Source: a virus
Direction: 5' to 3' (one strand)
Virus record (IMG/VR): IMGVR_UViG_3300032308_002775
Coordinates: 89,670 to 153,669 of that record
DNA length: 64,000 bases
In this document: piece after piece, positions 43,602-51,524 of the stretch
Numbering within the stretch: the stretch's first letter is position 1
How the letters are laid out: the number at the start of each line of letters is the position of its first letter
Position numbers and translations under genes: made by a program
The notes under the pieces: generated by a model
What the model was told of the DNA's origin: nothing
Database searches by the model: none
Seen by the model: the letters and a program-made list of their open reading frames with translations, nothing else

Positions 43602-43843
43602 TTATCAACTGCGTTGTTGCCTGCCGTAACGCGGAAGGCGCGTCTGATTTCTATTTCTGCAAGGTCGACCTTCCCGAGGAAGAGTACGACGTCGGTACGC
43701 ATTACGAGCTGGCTGAAGACGCCGCCTCGGCTGACGGTTACGAAGGGCCCATGGTGACGTTCGACGAGAACGACGGCCCGGACTGGCTGTTCGAGCATTT
43801 CGTCTGGGACAGCGCCGACGTCATCAGCGAGGACGACGACTAA
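43598..43843 (+). CDS. Unknown small acidic protein
   Basis: 81 residues from GTG 43598. Ends SEDDD and overlaps both neighbours. Confidence 0.55.
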   Translation: MIINCVVACRNAEGASDFYFCKVDLPEEEYDVGTHYELAEDAASADGYEGPMVTFDENDGPDWLFEHFVWDSADVISEDDD

Positions 43844-44031
43844 TGGCGTTGCGCAAGGAAGAACAAGAGCAGCTCGATGAGGAGCGCGACCGCCTTCCCG
43901 AAGAGGCTAAAGAGATGCGCAAAAACTTTGCCTTGATGATGCTCAAGAAGCTTGACGAGCAAATTCGACGCGGTAGGATCACCAACTCTCCACGGAAGGA
44001 CGATTCTCATGGTGTGTCAGCCGGAAGCTGA
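43843..44031 (+). CDS. Unknown small helical protein
   Basis: 62 residues, TAATG junction. Glu/Arg/Lys-rich helix (EEQEQLDEERDRLPEEAK), probable coiled coil. Confidence 0.5.
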   Translation: MALRKEEQEQLDEERDRLPEEAKEMRKNFALMMLKKLDEQIRRGRITNSPRKDDSHGVSAGS

Positions 44032-44284
44032 TCCCTTCTACGAATTGCGAGAAGCGAATCCCGAGGCGTTGCTCGCCGACGGGCTCGAACCTGCCTATCT
44101 CGGCTTTACCGTCAATCAGCATCATGCTCTCGTGGCGGTCTACGACTACGACCAGTGTGTGCAGGTCCTCGTTGCGCGCGACGGAATCAGCGACGAGGAA
44201 GCTGTCGAGTATCTCGAGTTCAACACGCTCTGCGCTTACGTGGGCGAGAACGGCCCGTTGTTCATTAAGAGGCCCCCCGTATGA
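44009..44284 (+). CDS. Conserved small phage/plasmid protein
   Basis: 91 residues from ATG 44009, GGAAGGA upstream. AVYDYDQCVQVLVA then GISDEEAVEYLEFN and AYVGENGPLFI form a recurrent small family pattern. Function unknown. Confidence 0.65.
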   Translation: MVCQPEADPFYELREANPEALLADGLEPAYLGFTVNQHHALVAVYDYDQCVQVLVARDGISDEEAVEYLEFNTLCAYVGENGPLFIKRPPV

Positions 44285-44853
44285 CCATTCGCAAGCGTTT
44301 TGATATTCCCAAGCGCAACGACCATTGCCCGTGTAATTCTGGGCAAAAGTTTAAAAAGTGCTGCGCACACAGCGCGCCGCACCAGAACAACGGCCACCAC
44401 GATCGCGCTGTTGGGTATATCGACGACGGTGAAGGCGCCGTGCGTTGGGTAATCACCGACGCGCGCGGGACGAGCTTCTTCTCGGACAAAGACAACAAGA
44501 TCCTGGTGTTTACCGACAAAGCAGCCGCGTTTGCCGTGGCGCACTTGTCGGAGTTTTCCAGCCAAGAGCCCGGCGAGATTAACGTTGCGGCGGTCGGCGA
44601 CGCAAAATTTAAACATCTATGTGAAATCTTGCCTTACGTTGAGGTCTCGGACGTTGAGGCCGCCGTGGGGCTTGTGCGCGAGCGAATCGCTGCACGTCAA
44701 GCAGAACTTTCAACAACAGAAGGAACGAATGATGGCAACCAAGACCAAGAAGCCGGTGCGCAAGGCCAGCAAGACGGCAACCCCGGTCAAGAAGCGCCTG
44801 ACCAAGGCCCAGAAGCTCAAGCGGGAGATTGCCCGCCGGAACCGGGCATTTGA
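44281..44853 (+). CDS. SEC-C motif protein
   Basis: 190 residues, ATGA overlap. NDHCPCNSGQKFKKCCAH at 13-30 is the SEC-C zinc motif. A beta-rich middle follows and the last ~40 residues are Gln/Gly/Pro-rich, coded across 122 bp that also code for the next protein in another frame. SEC-C domains bind zinc and nucleic acid or partners; activity here unknown. Confidence 0.6.
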   Translation: MTIRKRFDIPKRNDHCPCNSGQKFKKCCAHSAPHQNNGHHDRAVGYIDDGEGAVRWVITDARGTSFFSDKDNKILVFTDKAAAFAVAHLSEFSSQEPGEINVAAVGDAKFKHLCEILPYVEVSDVEAAVGLVRERIAARQAELSTTEGTNDGNQDQEAGAQGQQDGNPGQEAPDQGPEAQAGDCPPEPGI

Positions 44854-45373
44854 GCAGGCCACACCGGCTGCTCGCCGCGTGCTGGTCGCGCAGGACGTAA
44901 TCGCGCAAATCAAGGCCAAGCGGTTCACGGCCGAAACAGGCACCTGGACCGACATGCGGGCTCCAGGAACATCGCAGCTTGAACACGACGCCAGTTTTCA
45001 GGAAACGTTCTTAGATAATCCGGGCGTTAAGTGCCAATGTTGCGCCGTGGGTTCTCTGTTTCTCGGCTGCACGTTGTTCACCAACAAGATCGAGAACGCT
45101 GAGGTTGACGACAACTGGGAGCTGGGCGCCCTTCTGTTTGAGCGCCATAAATTTGGCAACGGTTTTGAAAAGCTGTTTTCCCTCAAGCAGCTGGGTCTGA
45201 TTGAGGCAGCGTTTGAGGGTGAAACCAATTTCTTTCAGGACGACGATTGGGGCGTTTCTGATAAGGAATACAGCGCCGCAACTGATTTTTATCTCAACCA
45301 CGTCAATGCCGAAAAACGCCTGATCGCGATTATGAAAAACATTATTGCCAACAAGGGAACGTTCAAGCCATGA
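44732..45373 (+). CDS. Unknown protein with basic N-terminus and Cys cluster
   Basis: 213 residues from ATG 44732, AAGGAA seven bases upstream. Very basic first 45 residues, then VKCQCCAVGSLFLGCTLF. Long overlap with the SEC-C gene. No family. Confidence 0.55.
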   Translation: MATKTKKPVRKASKTATPVKKRLTKAQKLKREIARRNRAFEQATPAARRVLVAQDVIAQIKAKRFTAETGTWTDMRAPGTSQLEHDASFQETFLDNPGVKCQCCAVGSLFLGCTLFTNKIENAEVDDNWELGALLFERHKFGNGFEKLFSLKQLGLIEAAFEGETNFFQDDDWGVSDKEYSAATDFYLNHVNAEKRLIAIMKNIIANKGTFKP

Positions 45374-45627
45374 GTCAAGCACAATCTGGTTCGGGTACTG
45401 GCATGCTGGTCGCAATCATTGTCGGCTTTGCGCTGCTGCTGCAGCTGCTAACTGGCGGAGCTTCAAACAGCACAAGCAGCTATACTCCGCCGCGCGACAA
45501 CTCGTTTGAGCGGCGGTACGTCGAAGAGCGGTTTAAGCAGGAAGGCTACAACAGTGCTGACTCTGCTCAGGCCGCCGACGCCATCCTCAAGTTTCAACGG
45601 GCGCAAGAAGCCCAGCGCAGCCGCTAG
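45370..45627 (+). CDS. Small single-pass membrane protein
   Basis: 85 residues. Hydrophobic helix GMLVAIIVGFALLLQLL at about 11-27, then a charged cytoplasmic-like helix. Last gene before the tRNA. Confidence 0.6.
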   Translation: MSQAQSGSGTGMLVAIIVGFALLLQLLTGGASNSTSSYTPPRDNSFERRYVEERFKQEGYNSADSAQAADAILKFQRAQEAQRSR

Positions 45628-45641
45628 CCCTGTCAGGCGAT

Positions 45642-45714
45642 TGCCCAGTAGCTCAGTTGGTAGAGCAGGCGACTGTTAATCGCCGGGTCCTAGGTTCGAG
45701 TCCTGGCTGGGCAG
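45642..45714 (+). tRNA. tRNA-Asn (GUU)
   Basis: 7-bp acceptor stem TGCCCAG/CTGGGCA with discriminator G, D-arm GCTC/GAGC with GG in the loop, anticodon stem GGCGA/TCGCC and loop CT-GTT-AA, T-arm with TTCGAGT loop. All 73 positions fit; the anticodon GTT reads AAC/AAU. No CCA is encoded. Confidence 0.95.
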
Positions 45715-45738
45715 CTCACCTGACTAATACAAAGGAAA

Positions 45739-45744
45739 GATATC
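45739..45744. other. GATATC palindrome between Shine-Dalgarno and ATG
   Basis: AAAGATATCTAT lies between AAAGGA and the ATG at 45746, a spot where protein binding would affect initiation. Confidence 0.7.
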
Positions 45745-45745
45745 T

Positions 45746-46195
45746 ATGCGAATGGACCTCGAAAGGCGGCTAGTTGAAAAGTTTTCCGATTTGTTTGACC
45801 GCGTGCGTGAGCACCCTGTCTACGAAGAGGCGTACTACGGTTGCGACTGTGGCGACGGGTGGTTTGAGCTGATCTATTCGCTTTGCGAAATGATCGCGCA
45901 GCGCTTGCGGTATTTGCGCGCAGACAATAAACCCCGCGACTTCAAGATCACCCAGATCAAAGAAAAGTTTGGCGGCCTGCGGCTCTACTCGCAGGGCGGT
46001 GATGAGTACATCGAGGGCGCAATTGACCTGGCTGAAGAGCTGTCGTACAAGACGTGCGAGGTCACTGGTAAACCGGGCGCGCTCTGTCGCAAACCCGGTG
46101 GTTGGCTTGTCGTACTGTGCCCCGAGGAGGCCGAGAAGATCGGCGCCAAGCCGCACGTGTGGAAAGACTCAAGCAGCACGGAGGCGCCAGCATGA
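45746..46195 (+). CDS. Conserved phage hypothetical protein
   Basis: 149 residues. CDCGDGWFELIYSLCEMI, ITQIKEKFGGLRLYSQGG and TCEVTGKPGALCRKPGGW form a common phage family that looks like a degenerate zinc ribbon plus helical cap. Function unknown. Confidence 0.65.
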   Translation: MRMDLERRLVEKFSDLFDRVREHPVYEEAYYGCDCGDGWFELIYSLCEMIAQRLRYLRADNKPRDFKITQIKEKFGGLRLYSQGGDEYIEGAIDLAEELSYKTCEVTGKPGALCRKPGGWLVVLCPEEAEKIGAKPHVWKDSSSTEAPA

Positions 46196-46269
46196 CCACT
46201 TGGATTCTCATTGGCGGGTTGACGTTTGTTTTTGCCGTCGCGTTTGCCTACCGGTTTCGATTGCTATGA
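46192..46269 (+). CDS. 25-residue single-TM peptide
   Basis: Reads TTWILIGGLTFVFAVAFAY, then basic RFRLL. Starts ATGA and ends TATGAG into the next gene. Membrane-spanning; small toxin/antiholin-like by size only. Confidence 0.5.
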   Translation: MTTWILIGGLTFVFAVAFAYRFRLL

Positions 46270-46535
46270 GCTTGGGCTGCATTACCTCGCGGCCGCACAG
46301 GCCCTGGCCCAGAAAGCGCTGGGTCGTGCTAGAACGGTGGACGCTCGTTGAGTGTCGAGACGGCATTGAGCGCTATGAGCTCGAAAGCTATGAAGATTAC
46401 GTCTGGGACTGGCCGTGGATGATTTGCCGCGGATCGTCCGGCGTCACAGACAACGCAGACCACAACGAACAGATCGGGTTCCTGCCGCGGGCCATAAAAG
46501 AACTTGAAGAGATTCGAGCAAGTTATCCGGATTGA
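46266..46535 (+). CDS. Unknown small Trp-rich protein
   Basis: 89 residues from ATG 46266. WPRKRWVVLERW and WDWPWMICRG are notable. No family. Confidence 0.55.
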   Translation: MSLGCITSRPHRPWPRKRWVVLERWTLVECRDGIERYELESYEDYVWDWPWMICRGSSGVTDNADHNEQIGFLPRAIKELEEIRASYPD

Positions 46536-46555
46536 TTTGTCGCACGGAGGTGATT

Positions 46556-47557
46556 GTGAGTTTTGGTATCGAGCGCGACCGTATGCGGGATTGGCGGATT
46601 GTCCGAGTCAGTAGTCGCACGGCGCAGCGCTTTTCGATTCGGCACGTGCTGTACCCGGCGTCCGGCATGCGGCGGCATAAGTATGAAATGCAGCACGGAT
46701 TCGTGATCCGCATGGTGCACCGGCTTCATGGAATGTGGTTCCGGCGCGCCAAAGACCTGATCATCAACAAGCTCTGGATTCCCGGCAGCAACACGCTTCG
46801 GTCCTCGAACCTCTACACGTTTCGAAGGGTCATGAACTGCCGCCCCACGAGCGTCTACTTCAAGAACGGCAACGAGCGCCGCATTCGGCCGTGCAAGCAG
46901 CACCGCATTTGCCCGTTCTGCTGGGGTCGCGTGGCGGCGTTCATGTATCGTCGTTTCAAGGGCCGCATTATCACTGTGCGGAAAACGCAGGACAACGTGG
47001 TGCTGCAGTGTCGGGTGCTTTCCAGGTACGTTCCGGCGCCGGGCTTCACGGCGGCTGACGGCTTGGCGCCCGACGTCATGCTGCCGTTTGCCCGCGCAAT
47101 GCGAGATCTGCTGGAGGAACAACGCGCTGCTTACCAGAAGTTGACCAAGCAACTGCAGCGTAAAACGCTCGGTTCCTGCTGGCGCGTGATCGTCGATCCG
47201 CAGGAAGACGGATGGAACATCGAGGTGCGGCAGCTTCTTTTGCTGCGCCCGTCAAAAACCAAACTTCCGCTTATTCAGTGGCGGGGCGCCAAGCTCGTGT
47301 TTAACGAATCGGCCAAGCTCAACGAAGACGAAAAACTTCACGAGCTGCTGGGTCGGTTCATGGCGTACCCGTCTGGCCTGTTGACGTCATACTCGGAGCT
47401 GGCGGCCGTCTACCTCAACGGCAGTTATGGTCTGCGGCTTGCCAGCGGTACGGGGCTCTTTCGGGCGATCAGCACGGGACTGCTGCGCGCGTTCAAAAAG
47501 GAATCACGCGATGACACAGCCGACCAAGCGCCAGCGCAGGCGGGTGGACAACTTTGA
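46556..47557 (+). CDS. Unknown basic protein with CPFC zinc site
   Basis: 333 residues from GTG 46556; GGAGGTG precedes it. RPCKQHRICPFCWGRVAAFM near 115-134 is a zinc-knuckle like those at the start of rolling-circle Rep and some primase proteins, but no HUH or Tyr motif was found. Basic throughout. Overlaps the next gene. Confidence 0.5.
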   Translation: MSFGIERDRMRDWRIVRVSSRTAQRFSIRHVLYPASGMRRHKYEMQHGFVIRMVHRLHGMWFRRAKDLIINKLWIPGSNTLRSSNLYTFRRVMNCRPTSVYFKNGNERRIRPCKQHRICPFCWGRVAAFMYRRFKGRIITVRKTQDNVVLQCRVLSRYVPAPGFTAADGLAPDVMLPFARAMRDLLEEQRAAYQKLTKQLQRKTLGSCWRVIVDPQEDGWNIEVRQLLLLRPSKTKLPLIQWRGAKLVFNESAKLNEDEKLHELLGRFMAYPSGLLTSYSELAAVYLNGSYGLRLASGTGLFRAISTGLLRAFKKESRDDTADQAPAQAGGQL

Positions 47558-48644
47558 CGGCATCCGCGCGCGGATCCAGTTTCTCGTCGAGTATGTTTAC
47601 GGCGGTAACGTCCGCGCGTTTGCGTTGAAGATCGGCGTCAACCCGTCGTACTTCTACGATTGGTTGCGCGCCAAACGCGTGCCGCAGGTCGGCACGCTCA
47701 CCCGGATGGTCAAGCTGGGCATCGTGCATGCCGAGTGGCTTCTGTGCGGTTCGGGGCCGATTCGCCCGGGCGAACCCGGAGAAGTCGAAGCGGCGGCGTT
47801 TGCAGACCAGATCAACACGGCGCACGACTATTTTGACACCAGTGAGCTGCATTACGAGCAACGGCGGCGGGCGCGCACGGCCGCGGTGTTTGAAGGCGCA
47901 CCGGACGAGGCAGCCTGGCTGCACGCTCGCGTGATCCACCGCGCGCGCAGCCACAACATGCCTGTGGTCTTGTTCCTGGGACAGAAGGCGATCGCGGAGA
48001 ACGCCGGGCCGTGCGTCGTCGAGATGATGAAGAAAAGCTACATCACCGGCGTGGCTCTTTCCAGCGCGGCCGCGATGCGCGACGTTGAGCGGGCAATGTT
48101 CGGCGGGTTGGCGTCCCACAGCGACCGGTTGCCCGCTTTGGGCGACTTAAACGCTGCGGCGATGCGCGCCGCCCGGCTCGGCGCCGGGTATGGCGAGATT
48201 CTTGGTCGGTGGAGTTTTGACAAGCAATCGCGGCGCCGGACAAGCGTTCTGGCACAAGCTCACGAGCTGGGCATTCCTGCGACAGTGCATCTCGCCCTGG
48301 GCGACAGCATGCACCATTTCTTTCCGGCGAAGCATGGCGCCGAGCTAGGTGCGGCCCTCGGGGCTGCGAGCTACGTCGACATGCTGATCTTTGCGGCGGA
48401 GATGAAAGAACTTCGCGGAACGCCCAGCGGCGTGTTCTTGTCGGCCGATCGCGGTGAGCACAGCGCGCGCCTTTTTGCCAACGCCCTGGCCGCGCACGAG
48501 ACGGACCTGGAGTCGCCCGGAGACGACGCGACTCAAATATCTATGAGCGGGGAATACCGGCACACGTTCCCCGCATTATTGACAGCCTGTGATGCCGTGT
48601 ATGACGGAAGTGCAGACGATGGCAGACGAATGCGTCGCCAGTGA
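47511..48644 (+). CDS. HTH domain fused to deoxyhypusine-synthase-like domain
   Basis: 377 residues from ATG 47511, AAGGAA upstream. Residues about 28-56 (NVRAFALKIGVNPSYFYDWL) are a Cro/XRE-type helix-turn-helix. From about 140 to 345 the chain follows the DHS-like family: MPVVLFLGQKAIAE, GVALSSAAAMRDVERAMFGG and LGIPATVHLALGDSMHHFFP. Several expected residues (the N of NGA, the H of IHD) are replaced, so NAD chemistry may be lost. Family members often sit with heptose genes, as here. A hairpin lies at its 3' end (48547-48574). Confidence 0.65.
   Translation: MTQPTKRQRRRVDNFDGIRARIQFLVEYVYGGNVRAFALKIGVNPSYFYDWLRAKRVPQVGTLTRMVKLGIVHAEWLLCGSGPIRPGEPGEVEAAAFADQINTAHDYFDTSELHYEQRRRARTAAVFEGAPDEAAWLHARVIHRARSHNMPVVLFLGQKAIAENAGPCVVEMMKKSYITGVALSSAAAMRDVERAMFGGLASHSDRLPALGDLNAAAMRAARLGAGYGEILGRWSFDKQSRRRTSVLAQAHELGIPATVHLALGDSMHHFFPAKHGAELGAALGAASYVDMLIFAAEMKELRGTPSGVFLSADRGEHSARLFANALAAHETDLESPGDDATQISMSGEYRHTFPALLTACDAVYDGSADDGRRMRRQ
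48547..48574 (+). other. Terminator-like hairpin inside the 3' end of gene 47511
   Basis: GCGGGGAA (48547-48554) pairs with TTCCCCGC (48567-48574); ATTATTG follows. Just upstream AAATATCTATG (48535-) is a one-base variant of the GATATC sites. It may be a terminator or a relic of an older gene end. Confidence 0.5.
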
Positions 48645-49731
48645 CGTACTGGATGATTTTCTCAAGGTGGCCGCGCCTGCGTCGAAGGATAGCCATCGGC
48701 TGCTGCTTGCCGCAGCGCTGGTGGAGATTCTCCGACTGTCAGGCAGCGAGTCAAAAACTCCGGGTATCGCCCGGGCAAAAATGGTCACGGCGGCAGAGCA
48801 GCTGGCGCGCTATGACTTCTCGGGCCTGACGTTTTCTTTGACGCGCGCAGTCCGCAACGAAACCGTCAAAGATATCTTTGACCAGGTGGGTACGCCGCCC
48901 GAGCGCCGGGACGCTCTCTTGCTTGAAGCGGTGCGGCAGTTCGTAAACGTGGTGCAACTCGAGCCGGAAGTTTCCAGCCAGGAGTTGTTCAACCAGCTGG
49001 TGGCCGAGGCTGCAATTGCCGCCACCGCTCCGCCGAAGGTGTTACCGCCTGCGCAGCCTGTCAAGAAGGCTCCGGCGCTGGTACAGACCGCGCAGCTTGG
49101 CTCGGTATTTGTACCCGCAAAGTTCTCTCCCAACGGCAGCCCCGCCGCGGAGTTGCTCGACTGGCAGAGTGAGTATCCCAACGGCAGCGGTCTGGGCCCG
49201 CAGCTGGCGGCGCTGAGCGTCGACGAGGGGGCCGACGTGAAGATTCTCACCGAGACGGGTGAGTTCGTTTGGATTCCCAAAGATACGTTTCTGCTCGCCA
49301 AAGCGGCGCCGGAAGATTACGCTGCTGTGTCGCCGTACATGCTGGCCTGCGCGCGAGTTTACGCGCCCTGGTGCTGGGGACCTGCCGCCGATTTGGAGGC
49401 GCTCTATGACGCGCGCTTTGGCCGTTTTACGAAACCTCTGCTGTTTGCCACGTACGCACCTGATTTCGTGGGCGCCCTGCAGGACGTCTTCGATCGACCT
49501 GGCAACTACCCGCCGGGTCATTCTGTTTCGGTCACGCTCAGTGTTGACGGAAGTCCATACTCCGTTACTCTGGACGCTCGTACCTCGAACACAGGTCCTT
49601 ACGTAACCGCTAAGCTCCTCGACGCCCACGAGAACATTGTGATGCGGCTTGATACGCCCAGGCAGTTTTCTCCGCGGGGCGTATACTTGTTTCCTCTTCC
49701 GGAGGCAGCCGCGGGGCTGATCGTGTTTTAA
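48619..49731 (+). CDS. Unknown two-part protein
   Basis: 370 residues from ATG 48619 (GGAAG upstream), with earlier in-frame ATGs possible. A helical N-terminal third with a GATATC site (48871, VKDIFDQ), a Pro/Ala linker near 145-165, then beta-rich C-terminal two-thirds. No family. Stop overlaps hldE (TAATG), so co-translated with the heptose enzyme. Confidence 0.6.
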   Translation: MADECVASDVLDDFLKVAAPASKDSHRLLLAAALVEILRLSGSESKTPGIARAKMVTAAEQLARYDFSGLTFSLTRAVRNETVKDIFDQVGTPPERRDALLLEAVRQFVNVVQLEPEVSSQELFNQLVAEAAIAATAPPKVLPPAQPVKKAPALVQTAQLGSVFVPAKFSPNGSPAAELLDWQSEYPNGSGLGPQLAALSVDEGADVKILTETGEFVWIPKDTFLLAKAAPEDYAAVSPYMLACARVYAPWCWGPAADLEALYDARFGRFTKPLLFATYAPDFVGALQDVFDRPGNYPPGHSVSVTLSVDGSPYSVTLDARTSNTGPYVTAKLLDAHENIVMRLDTPRQFSPRGVYLFPLPEAAAGLIVF

Positions 49732-51245
49732 TGTCGTATCGGCCGCCCAAAATTCTGGTGCTTGGCGACGTCATGCTCGATCTTTGGGCGCAGGGCTTTG
49801 CCAGGCCCAATAACCCAGAGGGCGCGGCAATCATCGCCACCGGCGACGGCGAAGAGCGGCAGGTTACTTTGGGCGGCGCCGGGCTTGTCGCGACACTCTT
49901 GCGCAGCCTTGGGTTGCGTGTGCGTCTTATGAGTCGCCTGGGCGACGACACCGCCGGGCACACGTGCCATGCGTTGTTTCACGATTACGGTCTATCTTGT
50001 AAGTACACGCAATTTGTTTCTGACTTTGTCACGCCCGCTAAGATGCGGTTTGTGAACGAGCACGGCCTTGTAACGTTTCGCTACGACGAAGAGCAATCGT
50101 GTCAAACTTATCTCGCGCAACGCTCGCGAGATTTCGACTTCGATCTCTACAGCAAAAACGCGGAACTGGCCAATGCCGTGGTCGTCGCCGATTACGGCAA
50201 AGGGTACTGCCAGTATTACGGTAAAAAGATCATCGAATCGGCACGGTACTACGGCGCGCTGACTGTGGTTGGCGCCAAGCCACTTGTGCTGGATTCGTAC
50301 CAAGGCGCCGACATCGTCAAAGTCAACGGCTCCGAGGCGAAGGAATACCTGGAATCGAAACAGCTTGCCTGGTCTCCCGATCGCCACGAAACGGCCAAGT
50401 TGTTTTGCGAAACGATTCAGGCGCGAATTGCTGTTATCACCTTTTCCCGCCACGGCGCGGTTTACGCGGTGCAGCAAGAGGACGGCAGCTACAAGACGTA
50501 CCAGACTCCGGCCAAGCCGTGTTTCCCGGTGGTCGCGAACTGCGTCGGCGCCGGAGACGCTTACCTGGCGGGCTTGATTGCTGAGCTTGTTTCGCCCCCG
50601 CGGCTCAAAACAATGCCTGACGACGTGCGGATGCACACGGCCACCGCCGCAGCCGCGGCTAGTTCGGCGCAGTACTTGAATCGCGGCTACCCGATCATTG
50701 ACCCAGCGACGATTTTCCTGGCGTCGTACGCGCGACGCGTCGAGGTGTCGTCATCGTGCAAAATCATGTCGTTTGCCCAAGCTGTCTCGACATGTGCCGC
50801 GTGGCGCTCAATTAGCGACGCGGTTGTTTTTACCAACGGCTGCTTTGATCTTCTTCACCGCGGCCACGTGCACTTGCTGGAACAGGCCAAGCAGCAGGGC
50901 AAACGGCTTATCGTGGCTGTTAACAGTGATCAAAGCGTTCGCCTGCTCAAGGGCGCCACACGCCCTGTGCAGGATTTTCAAACACGCGCCCAGGTGCTCG
51001 CGAGTCTGGGTTGCGTGGATGCGGTGGTAATGCTCGACGAAGAAGACTTCGCCGCGCAACCAGCGCTGCGCGCCATGATTGCCAATTTTGTACCAGACGT
51101 GCTGGTCAAAGGCGCGCAATACAAGGAGGAAGAGATTATCGGCTTTGAGGAGATGGTAAATCGCGACCCTCCAGGCCGAATCTGGCGCTGTCCGATGGTG
51201 GACGGCGTAAGCACGACACAATTAGTTGCGAGATTGCAGAAATGA
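49731..51245 (+). CDS. hldE: Bifunctional heptose 7-phosphate kinase / heptose 1-phosphate adenylyltransferase
   Basis: 504 residues. Residues 1 to about 330 are a PfkB-type kinase: GDVMLDLW (12-19), GGAG (48-51) and the anion hole GAGD (273-276). Residues about 360-500 are the nucleotidyltransferase with TNGCFDLLHRGH (368-379) and NSDQSVR (398-404). HldE makes ADP-D-glycero-D-manno-heptose from heptose 7-phosphate, needing a phosphatase (GmhB) between its two activities; neither GmhA nor GmhB was found here. Feeds HldD and probably the GT9 enzyme. Confidence 0.93.
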   Translation: MSYRPPKILVLGDVMLDLWAQGFARPNNPEGAAIIATGDGEERQVTLGGAGLVATLLRSLGLRVRLMSRLGDDTAGHTCHALFHDYGLSCKYTQFVSDFVTPAKMRFVNEHGLVTFRYDEEQSCQTYLAQRSRDFDFDLYSKNAELANAVVVADYGKGYCQYYGKKIIESARYYGALTVVGAKPLVLDSYQGADIVKVNGSEAKEYLESKQLAWSPDRHETAKLFCETIQARIAVITFSRHGAVYAVQQEDGSYKTYQTPAKPCFPVVANCVGAGDAYLAGLIAELVSPPRLKTMPDDVRMHTATAAAAASSAQYLNRGYPIIDPATIFLASYARRVEVSSSCKIMSFAQAVSTCAAWRSISDAVVFTNGCFDLLHRGHVHLLEQAKQQGKRLIVAVNSDQSVRLLKGATRPVQDFQTRAQVLASLGCVDAVVMLDEEDFAAQPALRAMIANFVPDVLVKGAQYKEEEIIGFEEMVNRDPPGRIWRCPMVDGVSTTQLVARLQK

Positions 51246-51508
51246 CTGACAGCTATTTCGATTTTGGTGGTCATATCGAAGATGACACCGATGTTTCTCC
51301 GAGACGGTACAGCGACGAACAGGAAGAGAGCTTGTCTCCGTACGGGTTGCTTGTCGCCCGAATGGGTTACGAGCGCGGAAAAGAGATTTACGCGGCCATG
51401 GTGCGCGTCGCCAACACGGTGGCTGAGCAACACGGCGGCGTGCCCGGAGTTGTTTTCGACGTGGACGGCGGGCGGTTTGTGTCCATTCGAGAACGCTCGG
51501 AAGCCTAA
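51242..51508 (+). CDS. Unknown small protein
   Basis: 88 residues from ATG 51242 overlapping hldE's TGA. Helical centre with GYERGKEIYAAMVRV. Belongs to the hldE transcript. No family. Confidence 0.55.
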   Translation: MTDSYFDFGGHIEDDTDVSPRRYSDEQEESLSPYGLLVARMGYERGKEIYAAMVRVANTVAEQHGGVPGVVFDVDGGRFVSIRERSEA

Positions 51509-51524
51509 CTGGAGGGGCGCGGCG

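Noticed and set aside
46556-47557. Rolling-circle replication initiator
   Set aside because: Only the CPFC zinc site is similar; no HUH or catalytic Tyr motif seen.
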